This document shows, piece after piece, positions 1-6,307 of a stretch of 6,307 bases of DNA (position 1 is its first letter; every line of letters starts with the position of its first letter). Source of the DNA: Hyphomicrobiales bacterium (GTDB taxonomy: Bacteria > Pseudomonadota > Alphaproteobacteria > Rhizobiales > Xanthobacteraceae); the NCBI GenBank assembly GCA_021730825.1, contig JAKFYO010000234.1:1-6307 (forward strand), given 5' to 3'. The translations under genes were made by a program, and so were the position numbers. The notes beneath the pieces are model-generated. The model searched no databases and was not told the origin of the DNA. It saw nothing but the letters and a program-made list of their open reading frames with translations.

Positions 1-135
1 TTCTGGTCGGTCGCGCACATCTATTTCCTGATCGGCATCCGGAACCGGCTGATGGTCGCGATGACCTGGCTCTGGAGCTACGTCACCTATCAACGGGGCG
101 CACGGCTGATTACCCGCGACGACAGGCCACAATAG
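1..135 (+). CDS. Type II NADH dehydrogenase-like protein, C-terminal end only
   Basis: The frame is open from the first base and ends at TAG 133-135, giving 44 residues of a protein that starts before the window. The visible tail has an aromatic, hydrophobic stretch (FWSVAHIYFLIGIRNR), then a tryptophan-rich segment and the ending YQRGARLIT. This matches my memory of the C-terminus of bacterial NDH-2, the single-subunit FAD flavoprotein that oxidises NADH and reduces quinone. In that family this amphipathic end anchors the enzyme to the cytoplasmic face of the inner membrane. The FAD- and NADH-binding folds lie outside the window, so the call rests on the tail alone. No clear hairpin terminator follows, and the next gene starts 79 bp downstream on the same strand. 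Confidence 0.72.
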   Translation, partial: FWSVAHIYFLIGIRNRLMVAMTWLWSYVTYQRGARLITRDDRPQ

Positions 136-214
136 AAGTTCCATCGCGCCTCATTCGGAACCAACTTCGTTTCTAGCTTTTTCCTTCACGGGTTGAGGGC
201 GGCGCGAGGAAGCA

Positions 215-796
215 ATGCAAGTTCCGCTCGAAATCTCCTATCACAACATCGACAAATCGCAGGCCGCAGACGAGGTCATCCGCGCACATGTCGCGGACCT
301 CGAGGAGATTTACGACCGCATTACCTCTTGCCGAGTGCGCGTGGACCGGCGCGCGGACAACGACAATCACTCGATCCCGCCTGTGGTGCGGATCGAACTC
401 GGAATTCCGGGCCAAAAGAATGTCGTGGTCGCGCACGAGCCCGATCATCTGCAACGCAAATTCCAGACACCGGATTTGAGCAACGCCATTCACGAGGCGT
501 TCCGCATCGCCGAGCGCCGCCTTCAAGACCTGAAAGAAATGCGCAAGTCGAACGGGCGCGTGCAGGCGGAAGGCGGCGAAGAGCGTTTCTTCGGTCAGGT
601 TGCGGAAATTTATCCGTTACAGGACTACGGCTACCTTTTGAACAAAGACGGCTCGCTCCTCTACTTCCACCGTAACTCTATTCTGTCGGGCAACTTCGAT
701 TATCTCGTTCGCGGCACGGAAGTTTATTACGTAGAAGAAGATGGCGACACCGGACCGCTAGCCAAGAAGATGTGGGTCAAGGAAACGGGGCACTAG
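215..796 (+). CDS. HPF/RaiA-like ribosome-associated protein with C-terminal cold-shock-like domain
   Basis: The protein has 193 residues. Residues 1-110 resemble the hibernation promoting factor/RaiA fold: an N-terminal strand (VPLEISYHNID), a helix with AADEVIRAHVADLEEIYDRI, the strand CRVRVDRR, and a second helix around 89-111 rich in Arg, Lys and Glu. Residues 125-188 read as a cold-shock-type OB fold: FFGQVAEIYPLQDYGYLL, then LLYFHRNSIL matching the RNP2-like F-H block, then a GTEVYYVEEDGDTGPLA ending. HPF domains bind the 30S decoding centre and inactivate ribosomes in stationary phase or stress; cold-shock domains bind single-stranded RNA. I infer a stress-linked ribosome- or RNA-binding protein. 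ATG 215 is preceded by GAGGA at 206-210 with a 4-nt spacer, which supports this start. It differs from classical long HPF, whose C-terminal domain is a dimerisation domain rather than a CSD. Confidence 0.85.
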   Translation: MQVPLEISYHNIDKSQAADEVIRAHVADLEEIYDRITSCRVRVDRRADNDNHSIPPVVRIELGIPGQKNVVVAHEPDHLQRKFQTPDLSNAIHEAFRIAERRLQDLKEMRKSNGRVQAEGGEERFFGQVAEIYPLQDYGYLLNKDGSLLYFHRNSILSGNFDYLVRGTEVYYVEEDGDTGPLAKKMWVKETGH

Positions 797-804
797 TTAT
801 TCTT

Positions 805-919
805 GTCATTCCGGACGGCGCGGAACGCGCCGATCCGGAATCCAGAGCAACATAAACGGCTTGCGCCAGTAGCTTCTGGGTTCCGGGTTCGCTCGCTATC
901 GCTCGCGCCCCGGAATGAC
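805..919. repeat. Palindromic intergenic repeat element of rhizobial type
   Basis: The ends are perfect 10-bp inverted repeats: GTCATTCCGG (805-814) and CCGGAATGAC (910-919). An inner pair, ATCCGGAATCCAGA (833-846) and TCTGGGTTCCGGGT (875-888), is complementary at 12 of 14 positions with G-U-compatible mismatches. One arm carries a local hairpin, GGCGCG-GAA-CGCGCC (817-831). The other has a direct repeat CGCTCGC at 890-896 and 900-906. A whole-element fold gives a long stem with side hairpins. Its sequence matches my memory of a dispersed palindromic element common between genes in Bradyrhizobium-like genomes; copy number here cannot be seen. It starts 8 bp after the HPF-like stop and overlaps the 3' end of the convergent MarR-GNAT gene. 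It has no T-run, so it is not a classical intrinsic terminator, although the structure could slow polymerase or stabilise 3' ends. Confidence 0.85.
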
Positions 920-1831
920 GAGTTCCCACGTTTCACCGACTAACTTCTTGCCGAAGTCTGCATGCGGCTTCGTCGCAATAAGCCTGAAACCCGCATTCGC
1001 GTATAGTTTGCGCGCAGCGACCAACTCACTCTGCGTCCAGAGCATAATTTTTTCGTAGCGGCACTTCTTCGCGAAGACGATGCACTCCTCGACAAGCTTC
1101 TGCGCTACCCCCTTGCCGCGCGCCCAAGGCTCCAAAAACATCAGCCGCAGCTTCGCGGTTTTCGCGTCCGCGCGCACGAGGCAGACAGAGCCCACAGGCA
1201 CGCCGTTCAATTCCGCGACCCAACAGCATTCCCATTTCGGCTGGTAGTTCTTCAGAAACTCCGCGCAAATATCCGCGACCAGCGCTTCAAACTGCGGGCC
1301 GTAGCCGTACTCTTCGTCGTAGAGCGCGGCGTGACGCATGGTGATCCAGCCCATGTCGCCCGCGCGATGGCCGCGTAGAGAAATTTTCGGAGAAGCGTTT
1401 TCCGCGCCCGTAAGCGCGGCCACGGCTTTCATGGCGTCGAGAAGTTGCGCCTGCCCGCTCGACGGAAGCGTACCGAGCATTTCGCCGACACGATCGCGGG
1501 AGCGTGCCTCTAGCGGCGCATAGGCCGAATAGCCGAGGCGCGTGAGCGTAACGAGAATACTTCTCGCGTCTTCCGCCGAGCTGCTACGCGAAATAAGCCT
1601 CGCTTTCGCGAAGCGATCCAGCATCCGGCTCAGATAACCGGCGTCCAGACCGAGCGTGCGGCAAATTTCGCTCGCGGTTTTTTCGCCCTCGGAAAGTTCG
1701 TGCAGCACGCGCGCTTCGGTCAGCGAAAACTGCGTATCGAGGAAACCCTCGTCGAGCACGCCAAGCCTGCGGGTGTAAGCGCGGTTGAAATTGCGGACAG
1801 CGTCGATGCGCTTCAGGCTTGCCTTGGGCAT
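896..1831 (-). CDS. Bifunctional MarR-type HTH regulator / GNAT N-acetyltransferase
   Basis: The protein has 311 residues. Residues 8-140 form a MarR-like winged helix: LTEARVLHEL, the HTH segment TASEICRTLGLDAGYLSRMLDRF (53-75) and the wing SAEDARSILVTLT. Residues 148-305 form a GNAT acetyltransferase domain with motif A LFLEP-type strand followed by ARGKGVAQKLVEEC, containing the acetyl-CoA pyrophosphate loop R-x-x-G-x-A, and an ending KLYANAGFRL typical of motif B. The fusion is a known architecture in bacteria; the ligand and acetyl acceptor are unknown. ATG 1831 has AGGA directly abutting it, an unusual spacing. The frame stays open upstream without another ATG, GTG or TTG for at least 13 codons. 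Residues 305-311 (VIPGRER) and the stop come from the palindromic repeat at 805-919. The gene may be co-transcribed with the glycosyltransferase-like gene, which ends 35 bp upstream. Confidence 0.9.
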   Translation of the reverse strand: MPKASLKRIDAVRNFNRAYTRRLGVLDEGFLDTQFSLTEARVLHELSEGEKTASEICRTLGLDAGYLSRMLDRFAKARLISRSSSAEDARSILVTLTRLGYSAYAPLEARSRDRVGEMLGTLPSSGQAQLLDAMKAVAALTGAENASPKISLRGHRAGDMGWITMRHAALYDEEYGYGPQFEALVADICAEFLKNYQPKWECCWVAELNGVPVGSVCLVRADAKTAKLRLMFLEPWARGKGVAQKLVEECIVFAKKCRYEKIMLWTQSELVAARKLYANAGFRLIATKPHADFGKKLVGETWELVIPGRER

Positions 1832-1837
1832 TCCTGA

Positions 1838-1866
1838 AGCATCGGCCAGATACTTGACGGAGTCAA
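1838..1866 (-). promoter_or_regulatory. Possible sigma-70-like promoter for the MarR-GNAT gene, possibly leaderless
   Basis: On the minus strand TTGACT (1861-1866, five of six to the -35 consensus) is followed after exactly 17 bp by GATGCT (1838-1843, three of six to the -10). A start site about 7 nt downstream would fall at or next to the ATG at 1831, giving a leaderless or nearly leaderless mRNA. This would fit the poor Shine-Dalgarno spacing of that gene. The -10 is weak, so this is tentative. Confidence 0.3.
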
Positions 1867-2469
1867 CTATTCGTCCGGGCTCTCCAGCAGCACACGAGAG
1901 CGCAGCTTCACGATCCGCATGCGGCCGAGCTTTGCGATCAGGCGCTTATGCGCGTTCGCGCCTTTCTGGTGGCCGCCGATTTTTTGATAGAGCAGCTTCG
2001 AGATCAGGAGCCCCTGCTCCGCGCGCGGTCGGCCCGTGAGTACGAGCCGCGCGCTCGCCGCAGCCTCTGCAAGCCGCGGTTTCATGCCGAAACCTTCATA
2101 GGCAAGCCGGAAGGTCGCAGCACGCCGGTCGGCTTGGCCTGCGCGGCCGATCGTGTCGAGGAATTTCCTGACCTCTCGCGTCCAGCCTTCTTCCAGCATT
2201 CCACCCGGATCGAGAAAGAGCAGCCACTCGCCGCGCATCGCGGCTTTCGCGCCATCGCGCAGCCGCACGCCGAGATCCGGATCGGTCTGCACGAAAATAC
2301 ATCCGGCAGCATCGGCCACCGCTTCGGTCTCGTCTTTCGAACCGCCGTCGGCGAGCACGACATCGCGCACGATGCCCGCTGCCGCGCCTGAAACCAGCGC
2401 GGACAAAGTCGGGACGATCTGGCGCTCCGAGTCGAGCGTGGGAATGACGACGCTGATCAAAGCGAGCAC
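1867..2469 (-). CDS. Family 2 (GT-A-like) glycosyltransferase-like protein
   Basis: The protein has 200 residues. The N-terminus ISVVIPTLDSERQIVPTLSAL and the DGGSKDET segment (41-48) are classic for family 2 glycosyltransferases, where they bind the nucleotide of an NDP-sugar. Residues 64-100 follow the usual pattern (DLGVRLRDGAKAAMRGEWLLFLD then EGW). However, the position of the metal-binding DXD motif reads LDPGG (86-90), so the second acidic residue is missing. At 200 residues it is short and soluble-looking, like the small GT2 proteins often annotated TIGR04283-like. Donor and acceptor cannot be told. The start is GTG 2469 with no good ribosome binding site: the only purine-rich stretch (GAGGAAG) lies about 16 nt upstream, and the nearer ATG is in another frame that stops after five codons. 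It precedes the MarR-GNAT gene by 35 bp on the same strand. Confidence 0.75.
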   Translation of the reverse strand: MLALISVVIPTLDSERQIVPTLSALVSGAAAGIVRDVVLADGGSKDETEAVADAAGCIFVQTDPDLGVRLRDGAKAAMRGEWLLFLDPGGMLEEGWTREVRKFLDTIGRAGQADRRAATFRLAYEGFGMKPRLAEAAASARLVLTGRPRAEQGLLISKLLYQKIGGHQKGANAHKRLIAKLGRMRIVKLRSRVLLESPDE

Positions 2470-2538
2470 TTCATGAAGTTCAATCTTCCTCGCATGCCCT
2501 GCGCCGCGTTTACGAAGCGCAGGGCCGCGAAGGTTCTA

Positions 2539-2616
2539 CTATTTTACTGCGATCGCCGAAATCTCGACTTTTGCGTCGAGCGGCAGACGGGCGACCTGCA
2601 CGGTCGCGCGCGCAGG
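2539..2616 (-). pseudogene. RidA/YjgF-like C-terminal remnant
   Basis: The minus strand here reads PARATVQVARLPLDAKVEISA followed by IAVK and TAG (2539-2541). This closely resembles the last beta strands of RidA/YjgF/Rid family proteins, where an arginine before the T-V (here R in PARATV) helps bind the carboxylate of the substrate and the protein ends in a V-E-I-E-A-I-A-type strand. RidA enzymes hydrolyse reactive 2-aminoacrylate-type imines and are 110-130 residues long. Only about 25 residues are recognisable. Upstream in all three minus frames to about 2700 I see no further RidA sequence, and the open frame upstream is low-complexity and Arg-rich, overlapping the plus-strand promoter. I infer a gene truncated at its 5' side. 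Chance similarity of a short stretch is the alternative. Confidence 0.45.
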
Positions 2617-2769
2617 CAAACGCAAGCGAATCACCTGCCTCGGTCCGCCCTTGCGCGCACGGAGCGATGCAACCACATGGCGCTTCCGCGCGTTGTTGCA
2701 GCGTCCGCGTTGTGTTGGGCGTTCCCCGAAAACAAGACCTTGGAGAGAAGCCGATTTTGCCTCTACATC
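2617..2769. other. Non-coding gap with no recognised feature
   Basis: This is the middle of the 358-bp gap between the glycosyltransferase-like start and the radical SAM start. Open frames cross it on both strands but none gives a recognisable protein or has a plausible ribosome binding site. The sequence may be decayed DNA left from the truncated RidA-like gene. The adjoining 2470-2538 stretch also shows nothing beyond the weak purine-rich run discussed for the glycosyltransferase start. Confidence 0.5.
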
Positions 2770-2771
2770 TT

Positions 2772-2786
2772 GTTCTTGTTTTGTTC
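2772..2786 (+). promoter_or_regulatory. LexA (SOS) box, GTTC-N7-GTTC
   Basis: GTTC at 2772-2775 and GTTC at 2783-2786 are separated by exactly 7 nt (TTGTTTT). This is the direct-repeat operator recognised by alphaproteobacterial LexA (GTTC-N7-GTTC, equal to GAAC-N7-GAAC on the other strand), and both half-sites are perfect. The box overlaps the likely -35 of the radical SAM gene and lies 41 bp before its GTG start, the place expected for repression by LexA and induction after DNA damage. On the minus strand it points toward the RidA-like remnant, but nothing intact lies there. Confidence 0.82.
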
Positions 2787-2804
2787 TCATTTTAGGACTA
2801 GGAT
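2776..2804 (+). promoter_or_regulatory. Probable core promoter of the radical SAM gene
   Basis: TTGTTT (2776-2781) and TAGGAT (2799-2804) are 17 bp apart, a plausible -35/-10 pair. A start site near 2811 would give a leader of about 17 nt containing the GGAGA ribosome binding site. A second, slightly poorer pair in the same stretch is TTGTTC (2770-2775) and TAGGAC (2793-2798), also with a 17-bp gap. Both place the LexA box over the -35 region. Confidence 0.5.
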
Positions 2805-2815
2805 TTCATTCCATT

Positions 2816-2822
2816 GGAGAAG
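2816..2822 (+). promoter_or_regulatory. Ribosome binding site deciding the GTG 2828 start
   Basis: GGAGAAG ends 5 nt before GTG 2828, giving a standard Shine-Dalgarno arrangement. It selects this GTG over the in-frame ATG at 2651, whose extra 59 codons would run through the promoter and LexA box. Confidence 0.7.
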
Positions 2823-2827
2823 CTGCC

Positions 2828-3976
2828 GTGGACGACAGATTTGAAATCGACCGCAGAGAAGCCGACCCCGCGCCGGAAAGCGCGGACGGCATGCTTTCGA
2901 CCACCGTCGGCAACGAGCGCCGCCGTGGGCGCGGTGCCGTGTCAAATACCAGCGGCCGCTACGAGACAGCAGCACTGATCCCCTTCGACGACGGCTGGCA
3001 GTCGCTGGACGACCTGCCTCCGTTCAAGACGGTCGAGCGCGAGGAGCGCGCGCGGAAAATCATCAACCGCAACCAGTCGCCCGATCTCGGCTTCGACCGC
3101 TCGATCAACCCCTATCGCGGCTGCGAACACGGCTGCATCTATTGCTTCGCACGGCCGACGCACACCTATCACGGCATGTCGGCGGGCCTCGATTTCGAGA
3201 CGCAGTTGTTCGTGAAGCCGGACGCGCCGGAATTGCTCCGGAAAGAACTGGCGGCTGCTAGCTACACGCCGCGGACGATTGCGATGGGCACGAACACCGA
3301 CCCCTATCAGCCGATCGAACGCAAATGGAAGCTCACGCGCCGCATTCTTGAAGTGCTGCGCGATGCGAAGCATCCGGTCGGCATCGTCACGAAATCCGTT
3401 CTCGTGCTTCGCGATCTCGATATTCTCTCGGAGATGGCCGCGAAGGGTCTTGCCAAAGTCGCGCTATCGGTGACGACACTCGACCCCAAGCTCGCGCGCG
3501 CGATGGAGCCGCGCGCCTCGACGCCCACAAAACGTCTCGAAGCGATCCGCGAGCTTTCGCGCGCCGGCGTACCGACCGCGATCATGACCGCACCCATTGT
3601 GCCCGCGATCAATGACGCCGAAATCGAGCGGCTGCTCGACGCGGGCGCTGCGAACGGCGCGGTCGAAGCCGGCTTCGTGATGCTGAAGATGCCGTTCGAG
3701 ATCAAAGACCTGTTCCGCGAATGGCTGCGCGAGCATTTTCCTGACAAAGAAAAGCACGTGATCTCGCTGATCCGCGACATTCACGGCGGCAAGGATTACG
3801 ACCCGACCTGGGGCCTGCGCCAGACCGGCACCGGCCCTTACGCGTGGTCGATCGGGCGGCGCTTCGAGCTTGCCTGCAACAAGCTCGGCCTTAACCGGCG
3901 CAGCTATCGCCTCACCACCGCGCTGTTCAAAAAGCCCGTTTCGCGGGGCGATCAGATGGATTTGTTCGCGGCTTAA
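2828..3976 (+). CDS. PA0069-type radical SAM protein, SplB-like (putative DNA repair photolyase group)
   Basis: Starting at GTG 2828 the protein has 382 residues, usual for this family. Cys99, Cys103 and Cys106 form the C-x3-C-x2-C radical SAM motif (GCEHGCIYCFARPTH) that holds the 4Fe-4S cluster cleaving S-adenosylmethionine. Preceding this, FDRSINPYRGC is the family signature. Further hallmarks are MGTNTDPYQPIE (about 158-169), VGIVTKS, a TLDPKLARAMEPRA segment and a C-terminal block GTGPYAWSIGRRFELACNKLGL. Residues 1-70 are polar and probably flexible. COG1533 includes spore photoproduct lyase, which reverses a thymine lesion, but the substrate of the PA0069 branch is not known to me. The perfect SOS box in front supports a role in DNA damage. 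The gene stands alone, with ccrM starting about 106 bp further on the same strand. Start choice rests on the ribosome binding site and the promoter position. Confidence 0.9.
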   Translation: MDDRFEIDRREADPAPESADGMLSTTVGNERRRGRGAVSNTSGRYETAALIPFDDGWQSLDDLPPFKTVEREERARKIINRNQSPDLGFDRSINPYRGCEHGCIYCFARPTHTYHGMSAGLDFETQLFVKPDAPELLRKELAAASYTPRTIAMGTNTDPYQPIERKWKLTRRILEVLRDAKHPVGIVTKSVLVLRDLDILSEMAAKGLAKVALSVTTLDPKLARAMEPRASTPTKRLEAIRELSRAGVPTAIMTAPIVPAINDAEIERLLDAGAANGAVEAGFVMLKMPFEIKDLFREWLREHFPDKEKHVISLIRDIHGGKDYDPTWGLRQTGTGPYAWSIGRRFELACNKLGLNRRSYRLTTALFKKPVSRGDQMDLFAA

Positions 3977-3987
3977 CCGCCAAATCC

Positions 3988-4002
3988 CTAACAGCCGTTA
4001 AC
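3988..4002 (+). promoter_or_regulatory. CtrA-like TTAAC motifs upstream of ccrM
   Basis: CTAAC (3988-3992) and TTAAC (3998-4002) lie 10 bp apart, start to start. A further TTAACC sits at 3973-3978 over the radical SAM stop codon. The Caulobacter CtrA consensus is TTAA-N7-TTAA; here the first half has C for T and the gap is N6, so this is an imperfect match. In Caulobacter and several relatives ccrM is activated by CtrA, which makes the position (81-95 bp before ATG 4083) meaningful. No convincing -10 follows. Confidence 0.4.
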
Positions 4003-4064
4003 ACTTTGCATTTACTACGCTTTTACCCTGACCGGGCATGGTGCGCTTCTGTTTGGTTGCGTAA

Positions 4065-5236
<1,172 letters not shown>

Positions 5237-5238
<2 letters not shown>

Positions 5239-6307
5239 AAGCCGGCTTCTTCATCGCATAATCCATCATGCCCTGCGCGATTTCGCGCTCGCCCATGACG
5301 GTGTAGCTCGCTCCTAACTTATCGAGGTTATCTTTTTCCGCGTCCGAATGCGCCCGCGCGATGATCTCGAGCGACGCGTTCGCCTTACGCGCCTGCTCTA
5401 CGATCTGGCCCGCTTCAAAACTCTCAGGGATTGCCACGAACAGAGTTTTTGCCTGCGGCAGGTTCGCGGCGGCAATCAATTCCGGCGAGGCCGCGTTACC
5501 GAAGAATACTTCGATGCCGCGCGCGCGAAGCTGCTTCACCACATCCGCCCGATCTTCGATCACCAGATATGGGATGCTCTGCTGGTGCAGGCTATCGCCG
5601 ATATGCGAACCGACGCGCCCATAGCCGACGACAACCGCGTGATTTTGCAGCTTTGTGGGTTCGAGAATTTCGGCCGGCTCTTCGGGTGCCTCGACCGGAC
5701 TTGCGATCTCTTCTTCCGGTTTCGCTTTGCGCTTTTCGAGCCGCGGCTTGATCCAGTCGATCGCCTGGAACACGAACGGATTGAGCATGATCGAAATGAT
5801 CGCGCCGGCAAGGATGAGATCTAGACCGGTCTGCGGCATCAATTTCAACGTCACGCCGAGCCCGGCGAGGATGAAAGAGAATTCGCCGATCTGCGCGAGC
5901 GATGCGGAAATTATCAGGGCGGTGGAAGTCGGATATTTGAACGCACGCACAATCAGGAATGCTGCTGCCGACTTTCCGAAAACAATAATGAATATTGTAC
6001 CGGCAAGCAGCCAAGGGTGTTGCGTGAGGATGCCAGGGTTGAACAGCATCCCGACCGAGACGAAAAACAGCACGGCGAACGCGTCGCGAAGCGGGAGCGT
6101 TTCTTCCGCTGCGCGTTGCGACAGCGGCGACTCGCTCATCACCATGCCTGCGAAGAACGCGCCGAGCGCGAACGACGCGCCAAAGAGTGTCGATGCCGCG
6201 TAAGCAATACCGAGCGCGATTGCGAGTACCGCAAGCCTGAACAGTTCGCGCGATCCAGTGTGCGCGATCCAGTGCAGCATCCAAGGGATCACGCGCTGGC
6301 CAACGAC
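5237..6307 (-). CDS. CPA2/Kef-type (YbaL-like) K+/H+ antiporter with TrkA-N domain, 5' end missing
   Basis: The frame is open to the window edge, giving 356 C-terminal residues; the N-terminal part of the transporter lies outside. Visible residues 1-185 hold roughly six membrane segments with family hallmarks: SFALGAFFAGMVMSES, LPLRDAFAVLFFVSVGMLF (71-89), GKSAAAFLIVR and SASLAQIGEFSFILAGLG (134-151). A charged linker rich in E, K and P (186-220) leads to a TrkA-N/RCK domain at 222-345, with VVVGYGRVG as the Rossmann G-x-G-x-x-G and an acidic residue (E251) ending strand 2, as in NAD(H)-binding RCK domains. Such proteins exchange K+ or Na+ for protons across the inner membrane and are gated by nucleotide or glutathione ligands bound to RCK. 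The family is CPA2; the precise cation is inferred. It converges on ccrM with a 5-bp gap. Confidence 0.93.

Noticed and set aside
136..214. Promoter or terminator between the NADH dehydrogenase-like and HPF-like genes
   Set aside because: I found no -35/-10 pair with acceptable spacing and no stem-loop with a T-run; only the GAGGA ribosome binding site is supported.
890..906. CGCTCGC direct repeat as the start of a tandem or CRISPR-like array
   Set aside because: Only two copies exist, 3 bp apart, inside the palindromic element; there is no periodic array.
1948..2391. A 147-codon plus-strand frame opposite the glycosyltransferase-like gene
   Set aside because: No recognisable domain or start signal; the minus-strand frame carries the family 2 motifs.
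2651..2827. A 59-codon N-terminal extension of the radical SAM protein starting at ATG 2651
   Set aside because: It would run through the SOS box, the core promoter and a good ribosome binding site for GTG 2828, and its residues show no family similarity.
5592..6284. A long Arg-rich open frame on the minus strand overlapping the antiporter gene in another frame
   Set aside because: The composition (Arg- and Cys-rich, no domain) is typical of a shadow of a GC-rich gene; the antiporter frame has clear family motifs.

Overview
The window is GC-rich and densely coded. It looks like a chromosomal segment from an alphaproteobacterium of the order Hyphomicrobiales, probably near the Bradyrhizobium/Rhodopseudomonas/Afipia side. 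Three things support this. There is a full-length CcrM-type GANTC methyltransferase with the C-terminal domain typical of Alphaproteobacteria. There is an alphaproteobacterial SOS box of the form GTTC-N7-GTTC. There is also a palindromic intergenic repeat (GTCATTCCGG...CCGGAATGAC) of a type I recall from Bradyrhizobium-related genomes. The taxonomic placement is inference from reading alone.

Layout: 1-135 (+) is the C-terminal tail of a type II NADH dehydrogenase-like protein. 215-796 (+) encodes an HPF/RaiA-like ribosome-associated domain fused to a cold-shock-like domain. 805-919 is the palindromic repeat, which lies between the convergent genes and supplies the last seven codons and the stop of the next one. 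896-1831 (-) is a MarR-type regulator fused to a GNAT acetyltransferase. 1867-2469 (-) is a small family 2 glycosyltransferase-like protein 35 bp upstream of it, so the two may be co-transcribed. 2470-2827 is a 358-bp gap holding a truncated RidA-like C-terminus on the minus strand and a LexA-box promoter on the plus strand. 2828-3976 (+) is a PA0069-type radical SAM protein of the SplB 'DNA repair photolyase' group. 4083-5231 (+) is ccrM. 5237-6307 (-) is the C-terminal part of a CPA2/Kef-type cation:proton antiporter with a TrkA-N domain, convergent with ccrM and running off the window.

There is no evidence of an operon-scale novel system, restriction partner, phage, CRISPR or insertion sequence. 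The most informative signals are regulatory or structural. A perfect SOS box overlaps the likely promoter of the radical SAM gene, which supports a DNA-damage role for this poorly characterised family. The start of ccrM is packed with palindromes, one of them centred on a GANTC site that CcrM itself would methylate, and lies downstream of CtrA-like TTAAC motifs. A mobile palindromic repeat has been captured into the 3' end of the MarR-GNAT coding sequence. Two odd points are a glycosyltransferase without a recognisable DXD motif and the RidA remnant.
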